Position numbers and translations under genes: made by a program
Origin: Dryobates pubescens
Taxonomy: Eukaryota; Chordata; Aves; Piciformes; Picidae
Assembly: GCF_014839835.1 (NCBI RefSeq)
Contig: NC_071644.1
Span: 9,091,266 to 9,155,265 of the forward strand
DNA: 64,000 nt
Direction: 5' to 3'
The notes under the pieces: model-generated
The model's database searches: none
What the model saw: only the letters and a program-made list of their open reading frames with translations
Told to the model about the DNA's origin: nothing
Part shown: in pieces, positions 49,501-60,517 of the stretch
How positions within the stretch are numbered: position 1 is the first letter of the stretch
Layout: the number at the start of each line of letters is the position of its first letter

Positions 49501-52500
49501 AGAGGAGACTCTGATTCCTCTCTGCAGCTCCAAGCTTCCAGGCAGAGCCAAAGCACTGCCTGGCTGCTGCTGCTCCTACAGCAAAGCTCAGGCAGCAATC
49601 TCCTGGGCAGGCTTCTTGAGACTCCTTCCAAGGGTCAGGGACCACACTGAACAGCACAGCCTGCTCCTGGGGGGCCCTGCACACCCCTCTGCTCTGCCTG
49701 CAGCACAGCCTGCTCCTGGGGGGCCCTGCCCACCCCTCTGCTCTGCCTGCAGCACAGCCTGCTCCTGGGGGGCCCTGCCCACCCCTCTGCTCTGCCTGCA
49801 GCACAGCCTGCTCCTGGGGGGCCCTGCCCACCCCTCTGCTCTGCCTGCAGCACAGCCTGCTCCTGGGGGGCCCTGCCCACCCCTCTGCTCTGCCTGCAGC
49901 ACAGCCTGCTCCTGGGGGGCCCTGCACACCCCTCTGCTCTGCCTGCAGAGCTCACCAAAGGGGCAAAGCTGCTGCCAAAGAGGATGCAGGTTTCACACTG
50001 AGCTGGGAGAGGAAAGCACCCCAGGCTGCAGGGAGGGTGAGTGAGCAGGCAGGAGGTGTGGCATGGGGTCTGCATGGCTCTGGTGAGCCCCCAGTGCTCC
50101 TCCTGATCTAAGCCAAAGGGTGAAAAGCTCCCAATCAAACCTTTCCAGCTTGAACTTCTGCTTGGATCTCCTTCAGAGCTGCCAGCTGACCTTGCAGAGC
50201 TTTGATTTCTTCCTTCTTCTGCCTCTCTGCCTCTTCTGTTGCTGCCTTTCTCCGTGCCTGTCAACCCCCACCCCAGTCACACAGAGAGGAGGCACTGCAG
50301 GGCTCAGCAGCATGGGCACAGGGCAGCACCCTGCTGGCTGGGGGAGCTGGGGCAGTGCCCCCTCCCTCCCCTCAGCCCTCTGTGCTGCTCCAAGGGCACC
50401 TCAGCCCCCTGCTCCGTGCCAGCCTGCAGCAGGGCTCCCTGGGAGGCAGGGCCTGCAGCAGCTGCCTGTGCCCTGCCCTCCCCCTGCCTACCCTGAGCTC
50501 AGCTTCAGAGCCTCTGCCATCCATCCTGGAGAAGCCCTCCCAGAGGCTTCTGTAGAGCAGGCTCCTGGGGGTGCTGGCCTGGGCTGGGGGCAGGAGCTCC
50601 ACCACAGCAGCTCTGTGCCTACTGTACAGAGCAGAGATGATCCTCAGCGCTGCCTCCCGCACCTCCTGGGCCCTGTGCTCCACAGCTCCTGTGGCAAACT
50701 GAACACAGCAGTGAGAGCCTCCCCCAGCCCCCGCAGGGGCTGCTGAGCCAAGGCTTCCCTGCAGGGGCAGGAGCCAGCCACAGGCTGCATGGGGCTGGGG
50801 GAGCCTCAGGGGGCATGCTGGCCCAGCCCCCTGCTGGCACAGCCAGAGCAGGCTGCCCTGGGGCACAGCCAGCCCGAGCCTGAATGCCTGCAGGGATGGA
50901 GCCCCAGCCCTGGGCAGCCTGTGCCAGTGTCTCCCCACCCTGCCTGGGCAGAGCTTCCTCCTGGTGTCCAGCCTAAACTCCCCCTGCTCCAGTTCCAACC
51001 CCTGCCTCTCCCCCTGCCACTCCCAGCCCCTGCCCAGAGTCCCTCCCAGCTCTCCTGGAGCCCTTCAGCTACCGGGAGCTGCTCTGAGGTCTCCCTGGAG
51101 CCTTCTCCTCTCCAGGCTGCACAACCCCAGCCCTCCCAGCCTGCCCCCAAGGCAGAGCTGCTCCAGCCTCTGCTCACCTCTTCCCCATCTCCACACAGAC
51201 ACCTTCTGCCCCAGGGACTCCCTGCCCCCCATTTCCATCTCCCTTCCCCAGAGGGTTGTGTCGCCACCTCCCAGAGGCTCCCAGCTCCCCCAGCACCCCC
51301 AGGCCGGCTGAGCCCCAAGTGAAAGAGCAACAGGAAGAGCTTCCCCAGCTGCCCCCTCAGGCTCCTACCTTCATGACATTGGTGACAGTGAAGCCTGAGC
51401 CCTCGGTGCCCAGCTCCCCCAGCAGGCTCTCCACCAGCTGCAGCCGGCTCGCCGCCAGCTGCGGAGCGCAGTTCGGCCTCAGGGGCTGCAGCAGCTGGGC
51501 CGGGACGACCTGCAGGGCCCTCACCTCGGCACACAGGGCCAGCTCCTGCAGGGCAGGGGCAGTCAGGGGGCTGCAGGGGGCAGCTGGGGCAGGGGCTCTG
51601 CCTGCCTGAGCGGCACCTACCCGGATGAAGGCGGCGGCCAGCAGGCGCCGGCGGGCAGAGGAGTCTCCGGTGCTGGCGAGCAGGGCGGGCAGCGCGCCCT
51701 CCACACACTGAGCGGCCTCTGCCTTCCCCAGCCTGTGCCTGGGGATGTACTGCGTGAGGAGCATCTTCAGCAGCTTCAGGGCAGCCTGGAACACCTGAGT
51801 GACCCAGCAAAGCCTGCCTAAAGCCAGCAGCAGGGCCCTGCTGGCAGCCAGGGGCGGCAAAGCTCCCTCCGGCTCTGCCCCAGGCCCCAGCGTGGCTGGA
51901 AGGGACCCCTGGGGTCATCCACCCGAGCCCCCTGGCTGGGGCAGGGGCACAGACAGCAGCCTGCCCAGAGCCCCGGGGCCCAGGTGGGGCTGGGGTCTCT
52001 GCAGCGCTGCCCGGCGCCAGGCCAGGGGCCACAGGTGCAGGCTGGGGCAGAGCAGCTCCCGGGAGAACACAAGGGAAAAGCTCTTCCCTGGGAGGGTGCT
52101 GAGCCCTGCAGCAGGCTGCCCAGAGAGGCTGTGGGGTCTCCTCCTCTGGAGAGCCCCCAACCCCCCCCCGGATGTGCTGCTGTGCGCCCTGCCCTGGCTG
52201 CTCCTGCAGGGGGCTTGGGCCGGCCGCCCCCCAGCCCCTGCCTGCCGAGGGCACTCACTGAGGACACGATGTCCTTGCTGGCTCTCCTGGCCAGCAGGGT
52301 GGCAGCCCTCAGCATGCTCCTGAGCTCCTCCCTGGGGGTGCCCTGTGGCACCTGCAGCAGCCTGCTGTAGACGGCCAGCAGAGCGTCCTCTCGGCGGCTC
52401 CAGCTCCGGGAGTAGGCTCCTGCCACCTGAGCACAGGAAGCTGCCCTCAGGGTGCTGCCTGCAGCATCTCTGCAGCCCCCTGCACAGGCACAGCCTCAGA

Positions 52501-55500
52501 GCAGCAGCTGAGCCCCAGCAGGCAGCCCCCAGGCGCTGCTGAACGCCCAGATGGCAGCCCAGGGCCGCGGGGAGCCACTCCAGGCACAGAGCTGCTTCCC
52601 CTCCCTCCCAGGCTCAAGTCAGGGCTCCTCTGGCAGGGGCTGCACCCTGAGGCACTCCACCAGACCCTGGCTGCTTAGTGTCTCACCAAGTCATCACCTC
52701 CAGAAGCTACAGCATCACAGAGATGGAAGCCAGCCCCCAGAGCCCCAGGGGGAAACCCTCTGCTGGCTCTGAGCTGGCAGAGCCTCTGCCAGCCCCCAGC
52801 CCCCAGGGGGGAACCCTCTGCTGGCTCTGAGCTGGCAGAGCCTTTGCCAGCCCCCAGCCCCCAGGGGGGAACCCTCTGCTGGCTCTGAGCTGGCAGAGCC
52901 TTTGCCAGCCCCCAGCCCCCTGTGCTGCTGCCCTTACCAAAGCCTCTCCAAACACCTCCACAGCCAGGCTGGCCTCCCTCAGAGCCTTCTCACTGAGTGG
53001 TTCTGGCTCCCCTGTGATGCCTCTCGCTGGGGGGGCACTGGGAGCCTCCTCAGCCCTCTCTGGCCCGAGGTGGGCCTGGGGCTGCTTGCAGATGGCTGGC
53101 AGGGGTCTCTCATCATAGGGCAGAAGTTCAGCCTGGCAGGGCAGAGAACATTTGCTGTCCAGGGAGGGCCTAGGTGGGAAGCTGCTCCCTCCCTGGCTGG
53201 CTGCAGCCCTTCCTGCCCCCTCAGAGCAGTTTCTCCTCCCAGTGAAGTGCAGCTGGGGGAGCTCCCACAGGAGCCCTGTGGGGAGGTGGAAGCAGTGCCT
53301 GTGAGAGCCCTCAGGGCTTGCCCAGGATGCAGTCACAGCCAGAGCGAGCTTCTGCACACAGCCCCAGAGGAGATCCCTGCTGCTGGCAAGCCAGCAGGGC
53401 ACAAAGCTTGAGCTGATCAACTATTTAAAGCCAAATCCTGCTCAGAGAGAGCCCCAACACAAAGCCTGCCCCAGAAGCTGGAGCAGCACACCCAAAGCCC
53501 AAGCTGAGCAGAGCCCTGATCCCCTTCCTCTCCTCACAGCACCCCAAAGCTCTCCCCCTGCCAGCACAGCCCAGCTGACCCTCCCTGCAGTGGACTCCCC
53601 CAGCCTTGGAGCAGCTCTGTTGAGCCAGCCCTGGAGCAGGGGGATGCAGCTCCCACTCAGGCTGTGGCCCCAGGAGCCATTTCCTGCCTGCTTGTGTCCA
53701 GCCCCCTGCCTGCAGCCAGGGACAGTCCTCTCCTGCCTCCAGATGCTTCAGGAGCAAGGAAGAGCAATGCCAGTGCCAGGAGGGGCTCTGCTCAGCACCA
53801 GACCCTACCTGAGCTCTGAGGACAGCCCCCAGGGGCTGTGCTGCTGTGCAGGCCAAGCCCAGGAGCCTCTGCCCTGCACTCACCTCTGCCCTGCACTCAC
53901 CTCTGCCCTGCACTCACCTCTGCCCTGGAGGCCGTGGGCTGGGGCTCAGGAGCAGCAGGGGACTGATGGGGAGGCAGGGGCTGAGCAGCAGCAGGGGCTG
54001 CTGGCCTCTCCTCCAGCACAGGCTCTGCTGCCCAGGGCTCCTCTCTGTGCTCAGCAGGGGGGGAAGGAGCAGCTGAGGGGCGCTGGGGGCTGCCAGGGCA
54101 CATCCCAGGCTCCAGGGGCAGCTCAGGTTTGTGATCCTGAGGAAGGGAAGGGTTGGGAGAGCAAGGCTGGGGACCGCCCCGGGCAGCCCCGAGGCCGCGC
54201 TGGGAGGGGGCAGCACCCACCAGCAGCTCTGCATGCAGCAGGGGGTGCAGCTGCAGCTGCTGGTACACCTGCAGGCGGTAGGCCTCCATCTGCTGCTTCT
54301 TGCTCTGGGCCAGCTCGTAGTCCTCCCGCTCGGCGGCGCGGCGCTTCTCCACCTCGTAGCGGCCCAGCCGCTCCCCGACCTGAGCAGGGTGCAGCTGCAG
54401 CCCCCCCGCGGACCCCCCCCCCCAACCCCGGGGCTGCAGAGGCCCTTCAGGACCCTGCCCAGCTCCCCTGTGGCCATCAGAGCACTGCCCCAAGGGCCAC
54501 AGCTGCTTGGCACCAGCTGCCCGGGCAGCCTCCTCCAGGGCTGACCACCCAGCACAGGAACTCTTCCCAACACCCAGCCTAAACCTCCCCCAGGAGCCTG
54601 CACCACACAGAGGGACAGCTGGCTCCCCCCCTCCCCTTCCCTTCCCTTCCCCTCCCCCTTCCCTTCCCCCCCTTCCCTTCCCCTCCCCCTTCCCTTCCCC
54701 TTTCCCCTCCCCTCCCCCTCCCCTCCCCTCCCCCTCTGCTCCACTCCAGGCACCCCCAGGGCCCAGAGCAGAGCTCCTGCTCCCTGCCTCCTCGCAGCCT
54801 GCCGAGCGACTGCCTGGAAAGCAGGCTGGGCGCCACCCGCCCTGCACAGGGAGCGTCCTGGGGGGCCCCAGGGCAGCTGGGGAGGCGCAGGAGCTGGGGC
54901 AGTACCTTCTGGAGGTCAGCCATGGCCTGCTTGAGCTGCTGGGCGCGGTCGTAGCGCTCGCGGCGCACGGCCTGGCGCTTGCGCTGCTCCAGCCGGCGGA
55001 TGAGCCGCGCCACCTCGGGGTCCTGGTACATGTCAAAGGCCAGGTCGTCCAGGGGGGAGATGGAGTCACACTTCCTGAGGGTGCCAGAGGAACAGCAGCG
55101 GCTTGCAGCCCGCCGGCCAGGCTGCCTGCGGGGCGCTGCCGGCGCAGGGGGCCCGGGGCGGCCCCCTCCTCACCCCGGGTAGGAGCCAGCCAGGGCAGGA
55201 TCCTCCGCGCTGACGCCCAGGTAGTGGTCTACCAGCTGCTCCCTGGAAGGCTGTGCCACAGGAGAAACAGCTTCTGAGTGTGCAGGCACAGCTGGCGTGG
55301 GGCTGGGGGCCTCAAAGGGCCTCTCCTGCCAGCCTGCTGCAGGCGGGGCAGAGCTGCAGCCGGGGCAGAGCTGCAGCCGGGGCGGAGCTGCAGGCGGGGC
55401 GGAGCTGCAGCCGGGGCGGAGCTGCAGCCGGGGCAGAGCTGCAGGCGGGGCGGAGCTGCAGGCGGGGCGGAGCTGCAGGCGGGGCGGAGCTGCAGGCGGG

Positions 55501-58500
55501 GCGGAGCTGCAGCCGGGGCGGAGCTGCAGGCGGGGCGGAGCTGCAGCCGGGGCGGAGCTGCAGGCGGGGCGGAGCTGCAGGCGGGGCGGAGCTGCAGGCG
55601 GGGCGGAGCTGCAGCCGGGGCGGAGCTGCAGGCGGGGCGGAGCTGCAGGCGGGGCGGAGCTGCAGCAGGGGCGGAGCTGCAGCAGGGGCGGAGCTGCAGC
55701 AGGGGCAGAGCTGCAGGCGGGGCAGAGCTGCAGGCGGGGCAGAGCTGCAGGCGGGGCGGAGCTGCAGGCGGGGCGGAGCTGCAGGCGGGGCGGAGCTGCA
55801 GGCGGGGCGGAGCTGCAGGCGGGGCGGAGCTGCAGCCGGGGCGGAGCTGCAGGCGGGGCAGAGCTGCAGGCGGGGCAGAGCTGCAGCCGGGGCGGAGCTG
55901 CAGGCGGGGCGGAGCTGCAGGCGGGGCGGAGCTGCAGGCGGGGCAGAGCTGCAGCTGGGGCAGAGCTGCAGGCGGGGCAGAGCTGCAGGCGGGGCAGAGC
56001 TGCAGCAGGGGCAGAGCTGCAGCCGGGGCAGAGCTGCAGGCGGGGCGGAGCTGCAGCCGGGGCAGAGCTGCAGGCGGGGCAGAGCTGCAGGCGGGGCAGA
56101 GCTGCAGCTGGGGCAGAGCTGCAGCCGGGGCAGAGCTGCAGGCGGGGCAGAGCTGCAGCCGGGGCAGAGCATGGGCAGGGACACCTCTCAACCTTGGCTG
56201 CTCAGGGCCTCACCCAGCCTGGCCTTGCACAGCCCCAGGCAGGAGGCAGCCACAGCCTCCCTGTGCCAGAGGCTCAGCAGCCTCACACTGAAGAACTTCT
56301 TCCTCAGCTCCACTCTAACCCTGCTCTGCCTCAGCTCCAAACCATTCCCCCTTGGCCTGGCTCCAGCCACCCTCAGCAAAAGTCTCTCTGCAGCCTTCCT
56401 GCAGGGTCCCTTCAGGTCCTGGCAGGCAGCTCTGAGGTGCCCCTGGAGCCTTCTCCAGGCTGAACTCCCCCAGCTCCCTCAGCCTCTGCTCCCAGCAGAG
56501 CTGCTGCAGCCCTGGGCTCATCCTTGTGGCCTCCTCTGGCCTCACTCCAGCAGCTCTGTGTCCTCCTGGTGCTGACTGCTGACAACCAACACAAGCCACA
56601 CAGGCTGTGACAGCTCTGGTCTGGAGCACACAGCAGCCCTGCAGAGGCTGCAGATGGCACCACTCCAGCTGCTGATGTTTGATTTTGGGCAGGCAGACAT
56701 TAGCTCAGTGTTTGAGAGCTCTCTTGCTTCAAGAGAGCATGAAATAAAACCATTCAAAAGAGAAAGTCAGCCCAGGGCAGCTCTGCCCCAGCAGAGGGGA
56801 GGAGGAAGCAGCAGCACAGAGCCAGGGCTGCTGTGCACTCACAGGGTGACTGCTGCCATGGCTGCAGTCTGCTGGCTCACCAATGATGTTCACAGCTACA
56901 AGAGCAACCTGGGAGAGATGGAGAGGAAATGGGAGTGCAGGAGGTCAGTGCCTTGCCCACAGCTCAGGGGAACTGAGACAAAGCAAACTGCACCACGACT
57001 CACAGGCTCTGTGCTCCCCAGGGAGGGGGGGAGCACAGCACCAAGTGCTAAGTGGACACCAGGCTGCATTAAAAGCAGATCAGCAGATGCAGAGAGCTCC
57101 CTGGGGAGTCATTTCTGCCCTGGGGTGCAGGTGAGAGGAGGCTCTGCAGCACTGAGGCTGACTCTGGCTCTCTCTGCAGCAGCCTGGCTGCTCAACACCT
57201 CCACAGCAGCTCCTAAAGGCTGCCAGTGGCTTCGTAGGGAGCACCAAGCTGCTCCCAGGGGAAGCCCTTTGCCTGCAGTGCAACATCAGTGAGAGGCTCT
57301 GGGGGCCCCTGCAGGCCCTTGGTCATTTTAAGCCCCTCAGAAGCCTTTATTTGCATCTTCTCCTCAAAAGGAAGCAAAACCAAGCCCAGGAGCTCGCAGC
57401 CAACACTCTCAGCTTCCCCAGCAGGACCCTGTGCCTGTCCTGTGCTGCTGAAATGCCTTGCAGCCCCCCAGGCAAGGCCTCCTGACTCACCTGACCATAG
57501 AGGTTGTGCTTGTTGGCGTAATTCTTGTGGAAGATCAGCTTCAGGTACTGGCCAACTGCATCCACATAGACTGACTTCAGCTCCCGTGCCTCAAAGTCAG
57601 TCTTCTCATTGTCTGAGAGGGGCACATAGCTGGGGGCACGTGCAGGGGGTCAGGAGAGGGACAAAGCCAGCCCTGCCTTTGCTCCTCAGCCTGGGACTCT
57701 GCCAGGGTGCAAATCTCCCTCAGGACTGAACCCCCCTCCCTGGGCAGCCTGCTGCAGTGTCCCAGCAGCCTCCTGGGGCAGAGCTTGTTCCTCACATCCA
57801 ACCTCAGCCTGCTCTGCTCTCGCTTCAAACCCTTGCCCCTGCTGCTGTCCCTGCAGGCCTTTGGGAGCAGTCCCTCTGCAGCCCTCCTGTAGCCCCCGGG
57901 GAGGCTGCTCCCAGGTCTGCCCAGAGCCTTCCCTTCCCCAGGCTGAACACCCCCAGCTCCCTCAGCCTGTCCTCCCAGCAGCCCCCTGACCACGTTCCCA
58001 GCCCTTCTCTGCCCCATGTCCTTGCTGTGCTGAGGGCTCCAGAGCTGGATGCAGTGCTCCAGGAGCACCTTCAGCTCTGCTCCAGCCGCGGGCAGGCTCA
58101 GGACCTCTGCTGCTGGCAGCACAGCACGGAGCAGAACCAAGGCCTTCCTGGTTCAGGCAGTGACACCATGCAGAGCTGGACTTACCCCAGCCTCTGAAAC
58201 CTCTCTGCCTGGTAGGGAGCAAAGCACTCAGGCAAGCTCTCACTGATGTAGAACTCGACTTTGCTGGAGATCATGTACTGGTGAGCCAGCAGCTGCAGCT
58301 TGCGGATCCGGCACCGCTCCGCCAGCTGCAGGACGATCTCCTGGGGGTACTGGCACAGCCTGCAAGCACACACAGGCCCTCAGCCAGCCCTGCAGAGGGG
58401 ACTTCACCCCCAGCTTCAGCTGCCCTGAGTTGCTGGAGTTTAACTCAGCATGACAGAAGGAGACCAAAGAGCAGAAACACTTTGACTGCAGAAGCTGAAG

Positions 58501-59072
58501 TGCCCCACAGTGAGCCAGAGAGCAGAATCCCAGCACTGAACCAAGGCAGCTGCAAGCTCCAAGGCTGCAAAGAAGACAAAGAGCTCCTTCTGCCCATCCT
58601 TGTCCCCTCTAGGTGATGGCTGCAGGAACCCAGCTCCTTCTGCCCATCCTTGTCCCCTCCAGGTGATGGCTGCAGGAACCCAGCTCCTTCTGCCCATCCT
58701 TGTCCCCTCCAGGTGATGGCTGCAGGAACCCAGCTCCTTCTGCCCATCCTTGTCCCCTCCAGGTGATGGCTGCAGGAAACCAGCTCCTTTCTTCCCCTTT
58801 CCCCCCGCTTCAGGTGATAACCAAGGTGCTTTTTCCCCCAGGATGAGGACTCCATGGGATTAAAGCAGCTCTGTTTACACCCAGTTGGGTCTGGGGTGCT
58901 GCAGGCTCCTCGTGGCACATCTCCCACTCCCTTCCAGCCCCCCAGAGGCAGGGCAGTACCTGGGTGACCTCCATCCGTTGACCGTCGGCGCGTGAACCAT
59001 CAGCTCCTTGGCACTGAAGCCATCCTCATGTCCTGAGGAGCTAACAACTATGAAGCCAATCTTGTGTGGCAT
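46560..59072 (-). CDS. CEP104: CEP104, centrosomal/ciliary-tip protein
   Basis: Twenty-one coding exons, 5' to 3': 59072-58960, 58359-58186, 57629-57491, 56908-56881, 55273-55174, 55074-54906, 54379-54221, 54136-53918, 53132-52938, 52426-52259, 51794-51621, 51545-51369, 50698-50492, 50257-50141, 49431-49395, 49317-49239, 48945-48837, 48337-48199, 47865-47798, 47689-47599, 46687-46560. Phases agree, 929 codons (human 925). The protein caps microtubules at the ciliary tip and centriole. Visible: N-terminal jelly-roll ([20 protein letters not shown]), coiled coil about 185-295, TOG array about 432-674 ([17 protein letters not shown]), second coil ([20 protein letters not shown]), zinc-finger array about 752-887 ([31 protein letters not shown]) and an EB1-binding SxIP motif, SKIP at about 909-912. 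The exon at 55273 was chosen to keep frame; see findings. Confidence 0.96.
46775..47085 (+). mobile_element. CR1 LINE 3' fragment
   Basis: GCCTGCAGGAAGGCTGCAGA, GAGGAAGAAGTTCTTCAGCA, GAGGTCCCTTCCAACCTGAG; antisense in the last CEP104 intron, starting about 90 bp from the final exon. Confidence 0.88.
48495..48745 (-). mobile_element. CR1 LINE 3' fragment
   Basis: Reverse CR1: GGGCTGGAAGGGACCTCCAA, GGGCAGGGACCCCTCCCAGC, GGCCTCATCCAGCCTGGCCC, AGGAACTTCTTCCTCCTCTC. Confidence 0.9.
49655..49950. repeat. 49-bp minisatellite, 6 copies (CEP104 intron)
   Basis: Near-identical tandem copies with core CACAGCCTGCTCCTGGGGGG followed by CCCTGCCCACCCCTCTGCTC. The first and last copies share a variant (GCACACCCC). 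Confidence 0.95.
50815..51200 (-). mobile_element. CR1 LINE 3' fragment
   Basis: Reverse CR1: CCTGAATGCCTGCAGGGATG, CTGGGCAGCCTGTGCCAGTG, CTGCTCCAGTTCCAACCCCT, GGAGCCTTCTCCTCTCCAGG. Confidence 0.85.
51890..52175 (-). mobile_element. Degenerate CR1 LINE fragment
   Basis: GTGGCTGGAAGGGACCCCTG followed by a TCATCCACCCGAGCCCCCTG box and later GGCTGCCCAGAGAGGCTGTG. Older, patchy copy. Confidence 0.55.
52745..52920. repeat. 58-bp minisatellite, about 3 copies
   Basis: Core CCCTCTGCTGGCTCTGAGCT followed by GGCAGAGCCTTTGCCAGCCC, in a CEP104 intron ending about 18 bp from the donor at 52938. Confidence 0.95.
53867..53917. repeat. CEP104: 17-bp triplication carrying three identical splice donors (CEP104)
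   Basis: Three perfect copies of CTCTGCCCTGCACTCAC on +. On the gene strand each reads GCAGAG|GTGAGTGCAG, so the donor of the exon 54136-53918 is followed by two equal donors 17 and 34 nt downstream. Confidence 0.95.
54625..54735. repeat. Polypyrimidine CCCTTCCCCTCC low-complexity tract
   Basis: About 110 bp of pure C/T on the + strand (purine-only on the CEP104 sense strand), in the intron between the two coiled-coil exons. Confidence 0.9.
55340..56172. repeat. 18-bp minisatellite GGGGCGGAGCTGCAGGC, about 46 copies
   Basis: 830 bp of perfect-phase 18-bp units (GGCGGGGCGGAGCTGCAG with A/G and GGC/GCC/AGC variants) in a CEP104 intron. It starts about 65 bp upstream of the acceptor of exon 55273-55174. 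All six frames are open, generating artefactual ORFs. Confidence 0.97.
56165..56600 (-). mobile_element. CR1 LINE 3' fragment
   Basis: Reverse CR1 directly abutting the 18-bp array: CAGGGCCTCACCCAGCCTGG, GAAGAACTTCTTCCTCAGCT, CAAAAGTCTCTCTGCAGCCT, CTCCAGCAGCTCTGTGTCCT. Confidence 0.92.
57690..58130 (-). mobile_element. CR1 LINE 3' fragment
   Basis: Reverse CR1 of another subfamily: CTCCCTGGGCAGCCTGCTGC, CTCAGCCTGTCCTCCCAGCA, GAGCTGGATGCAGTGCTCCA; in a CEP104 intron. Confidence 0.85.
58580..58780. repeat. 50-bp minisatellite, about 4 copies
   Basis: Core AGCTCCTTCTGCCCATCCTT followed by GTCCCCTCCAGGTGATGGCT, in a CEP104 intron. Confidence 0.95.
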
Positions 59073-59204
59073 CCTGCAGCAAGCAGCTAGGCAGAGCAAC
59101 AGCCTTCCAAGCTCGAGCTGATCCCTGGGAGGACAAGAAAAGAGGATTGAAGGAAGCCTTGTGGCACACTGTGTCCCCAGGCGGTGAAGACCAACCACAG
59201 AACT

Positions 59205-59335
59205 GGGTTGGAAGGGAGCTGCCATTCCCTGTGGCCTCAAAGATCATCCAGGTCCAACCCTCCTGCCACGGGCAGGGGCAGCTCCTGCCAGCCCAGGCTG
59301 CTCAAGGCCCCATCCAGCCTGGCTGAATTCCCCTT
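59205..59335 (-). mobile_element. CR1 LINE 3'-tail fragment
   Basis: TGGGTTGGAAGGGAGCTGCC, CCACGGGCAGGGGCAGCTCC, then a CATCCAGCCTGGC box; CEP104 intron 1. Confidence 0.8.
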
Positions 59336-59399
59336 CATTAACACTGGCACCACGGAACACAACAGACTCCCAGGCAGAGCCTTTTGTCAGTCCTGAGAA

Positions 59400-59520
59400 G
59401 CACAGTCACAGAACTGCCAGGGCTGGAAGGGACCCCAAGGATCCTCCAGCCCCAACCCCCGGCCACGGGCAGGGACTCCTCACACTACATCAGGCTGTCC
59501 AGAGCCACATCCTCGGCGAG
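59400..59520 (-). mobile_element. CR1 LINE 3'-tail fragment
   Basis: GGGCTGGAAGGGACCCCAAG, CCACGGGCAGGGACTCC, then CAGGCTGTCCAGAGCCACAT. Confidence 0.8.
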
Positions 59521-59654
59521 GTGAGGGTTTAGCTTGCCCAGAACGCCGTTACACCTGCTCAGCCAAGGCAAGGCTTCAAGAGAAGACTTCTGACAGCCCC
59601 CAGGAGCGAGCGGAGCGTCCCCCCAGGAGTCAGCACCCGAGCGGCGAGCAGCCG

Positions 59655-60095
59655 GGGCCGGCCGAGCAGTACAGCCCGGGGCCGGCCGAGCCGAGAGCAG
59701 CCCGGGGCCGGCCGAGCCGAGAGCAGCCCGGGGCCGGCCGAGCCGTACAGCCCGGGGCCGGCCGAGCCGTACAGCCCGGGGCCGGCCGAGCCGAGAGCAG
59801 CCCGGGGCCGGCCGAGCAGTACAGCCCGGGGCCGGCCGAGCCGGGAGCAGCCCGGGGCCGGCCGAGCCGTACAGCCCGGGGCCGGCCGAGCCGAGAGCAG
59901 CCCGGGGCCGGCCGAGCCGAGAGCAGCCCGGGGCCGGCCGAGCCGAGAGCAGCCCGGGGCCGGCCGAGCCGAGAGCAGCCCGGGGCCGGCCGAGCCGAGA
60001 GCAGCCCGGGGCCGGCCGAGCAGTACAGCCCGGGGCCGGCCGAGCCGTACAGCCCGGGGCCGGCCGAGCCGTACAGCCCGGGGCCGGCCGAGCCT
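59655..60095. repeat. 24/26-bp minisatellite CCCGGGGCCGGCCGAGCC, about 18 copies
   Basis: CpG-rich alternating units differing in a GTACAG, GAGAGCAG or GGAGCAG linker. In CEP104 intron 1, ending about 20 bp from the presumed exon 1 donor. Confidence 0.95.
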
Positions 60096-60116
60096 CTCCG
60101 CGCAGCGACACTCACC

Positions 60117-60517
60117 CAGGCTGGCACAGGGCAGGGAGGCCACGGCGGACAGCAGCAGCACCGAGGCTGCCGCGGTGCTGTCCCGGGGGGAGCTCTGCTC
60201 CCTCCCGCCCGGTCCCGGCCCCGCTGGCAGCGGCTGCAGGCCGAGGCCGAGGCCGCAGCGGCCGGGGGGCAGCAGGAGCCGCGGGCAGGGGCAGAGCCGC
60301 CCGAGGCGGGGGGCTGGCGGCGTGCGGGGAGGCTGAAGCGGCCGGGGGGAGAGGAGGGAGGGAGCGGAGGGCAGGAGGGGAAGGGGCAGCGGCCGCGCCG
60401 GGAGCCCCGCTGGCTGCGCGCGGCCCCGCCGCCGGTCTCCTGGCAACGCCGCGCATGCCCGCGCCGCCCCCCGCGCATGCGCGCTCCCGCCGCGGGACGG
60501 CGGCGCCCGGCGGGGCC
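60117..60517. promoter_or_regulatory. CEP104/DFFB bidirectional promoter
   Basis: CpG island between the CEP104 5' exon (minus) and the DFFB ATG (plus). It has an RFX X-box-like GTCTCCTGGCAAC at 60435-60447 (fits GTYNCC-N-RGYAAC), expected for a ciliary gene, and a perfect NRF1-type palindrome CGCGCATGCGCG at 60472-60483. No TATA box was seen. Confidence 0.7.

Larger units (their letters stand above)
59073..60116 (-). other. CEP104: CEP104 5'UTR and intron 1
   Basis: The ATG exon has an acceptor at 59124/59125 (CCTCCCAG before GGATCAGC). A noncoding first exon probably ends at 60116, where a CTGG|GTGAGT donor is seen on the minus strand. Intron 1 holds a GC-rich minisatellite and two CR1 tails. 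Confidence 0.6.

Noticed and set aside
55229-56575. Long ORFs of 290-440 codons on both strands with [11 protein letters not shown] or [10 protein letters not shown] repeats
   Set aside because: They are translations of the 18-bp minisatellite, whose length is a multiple of three so every frame stays open. They overlap CEP104 intron splice structure and have no domain.
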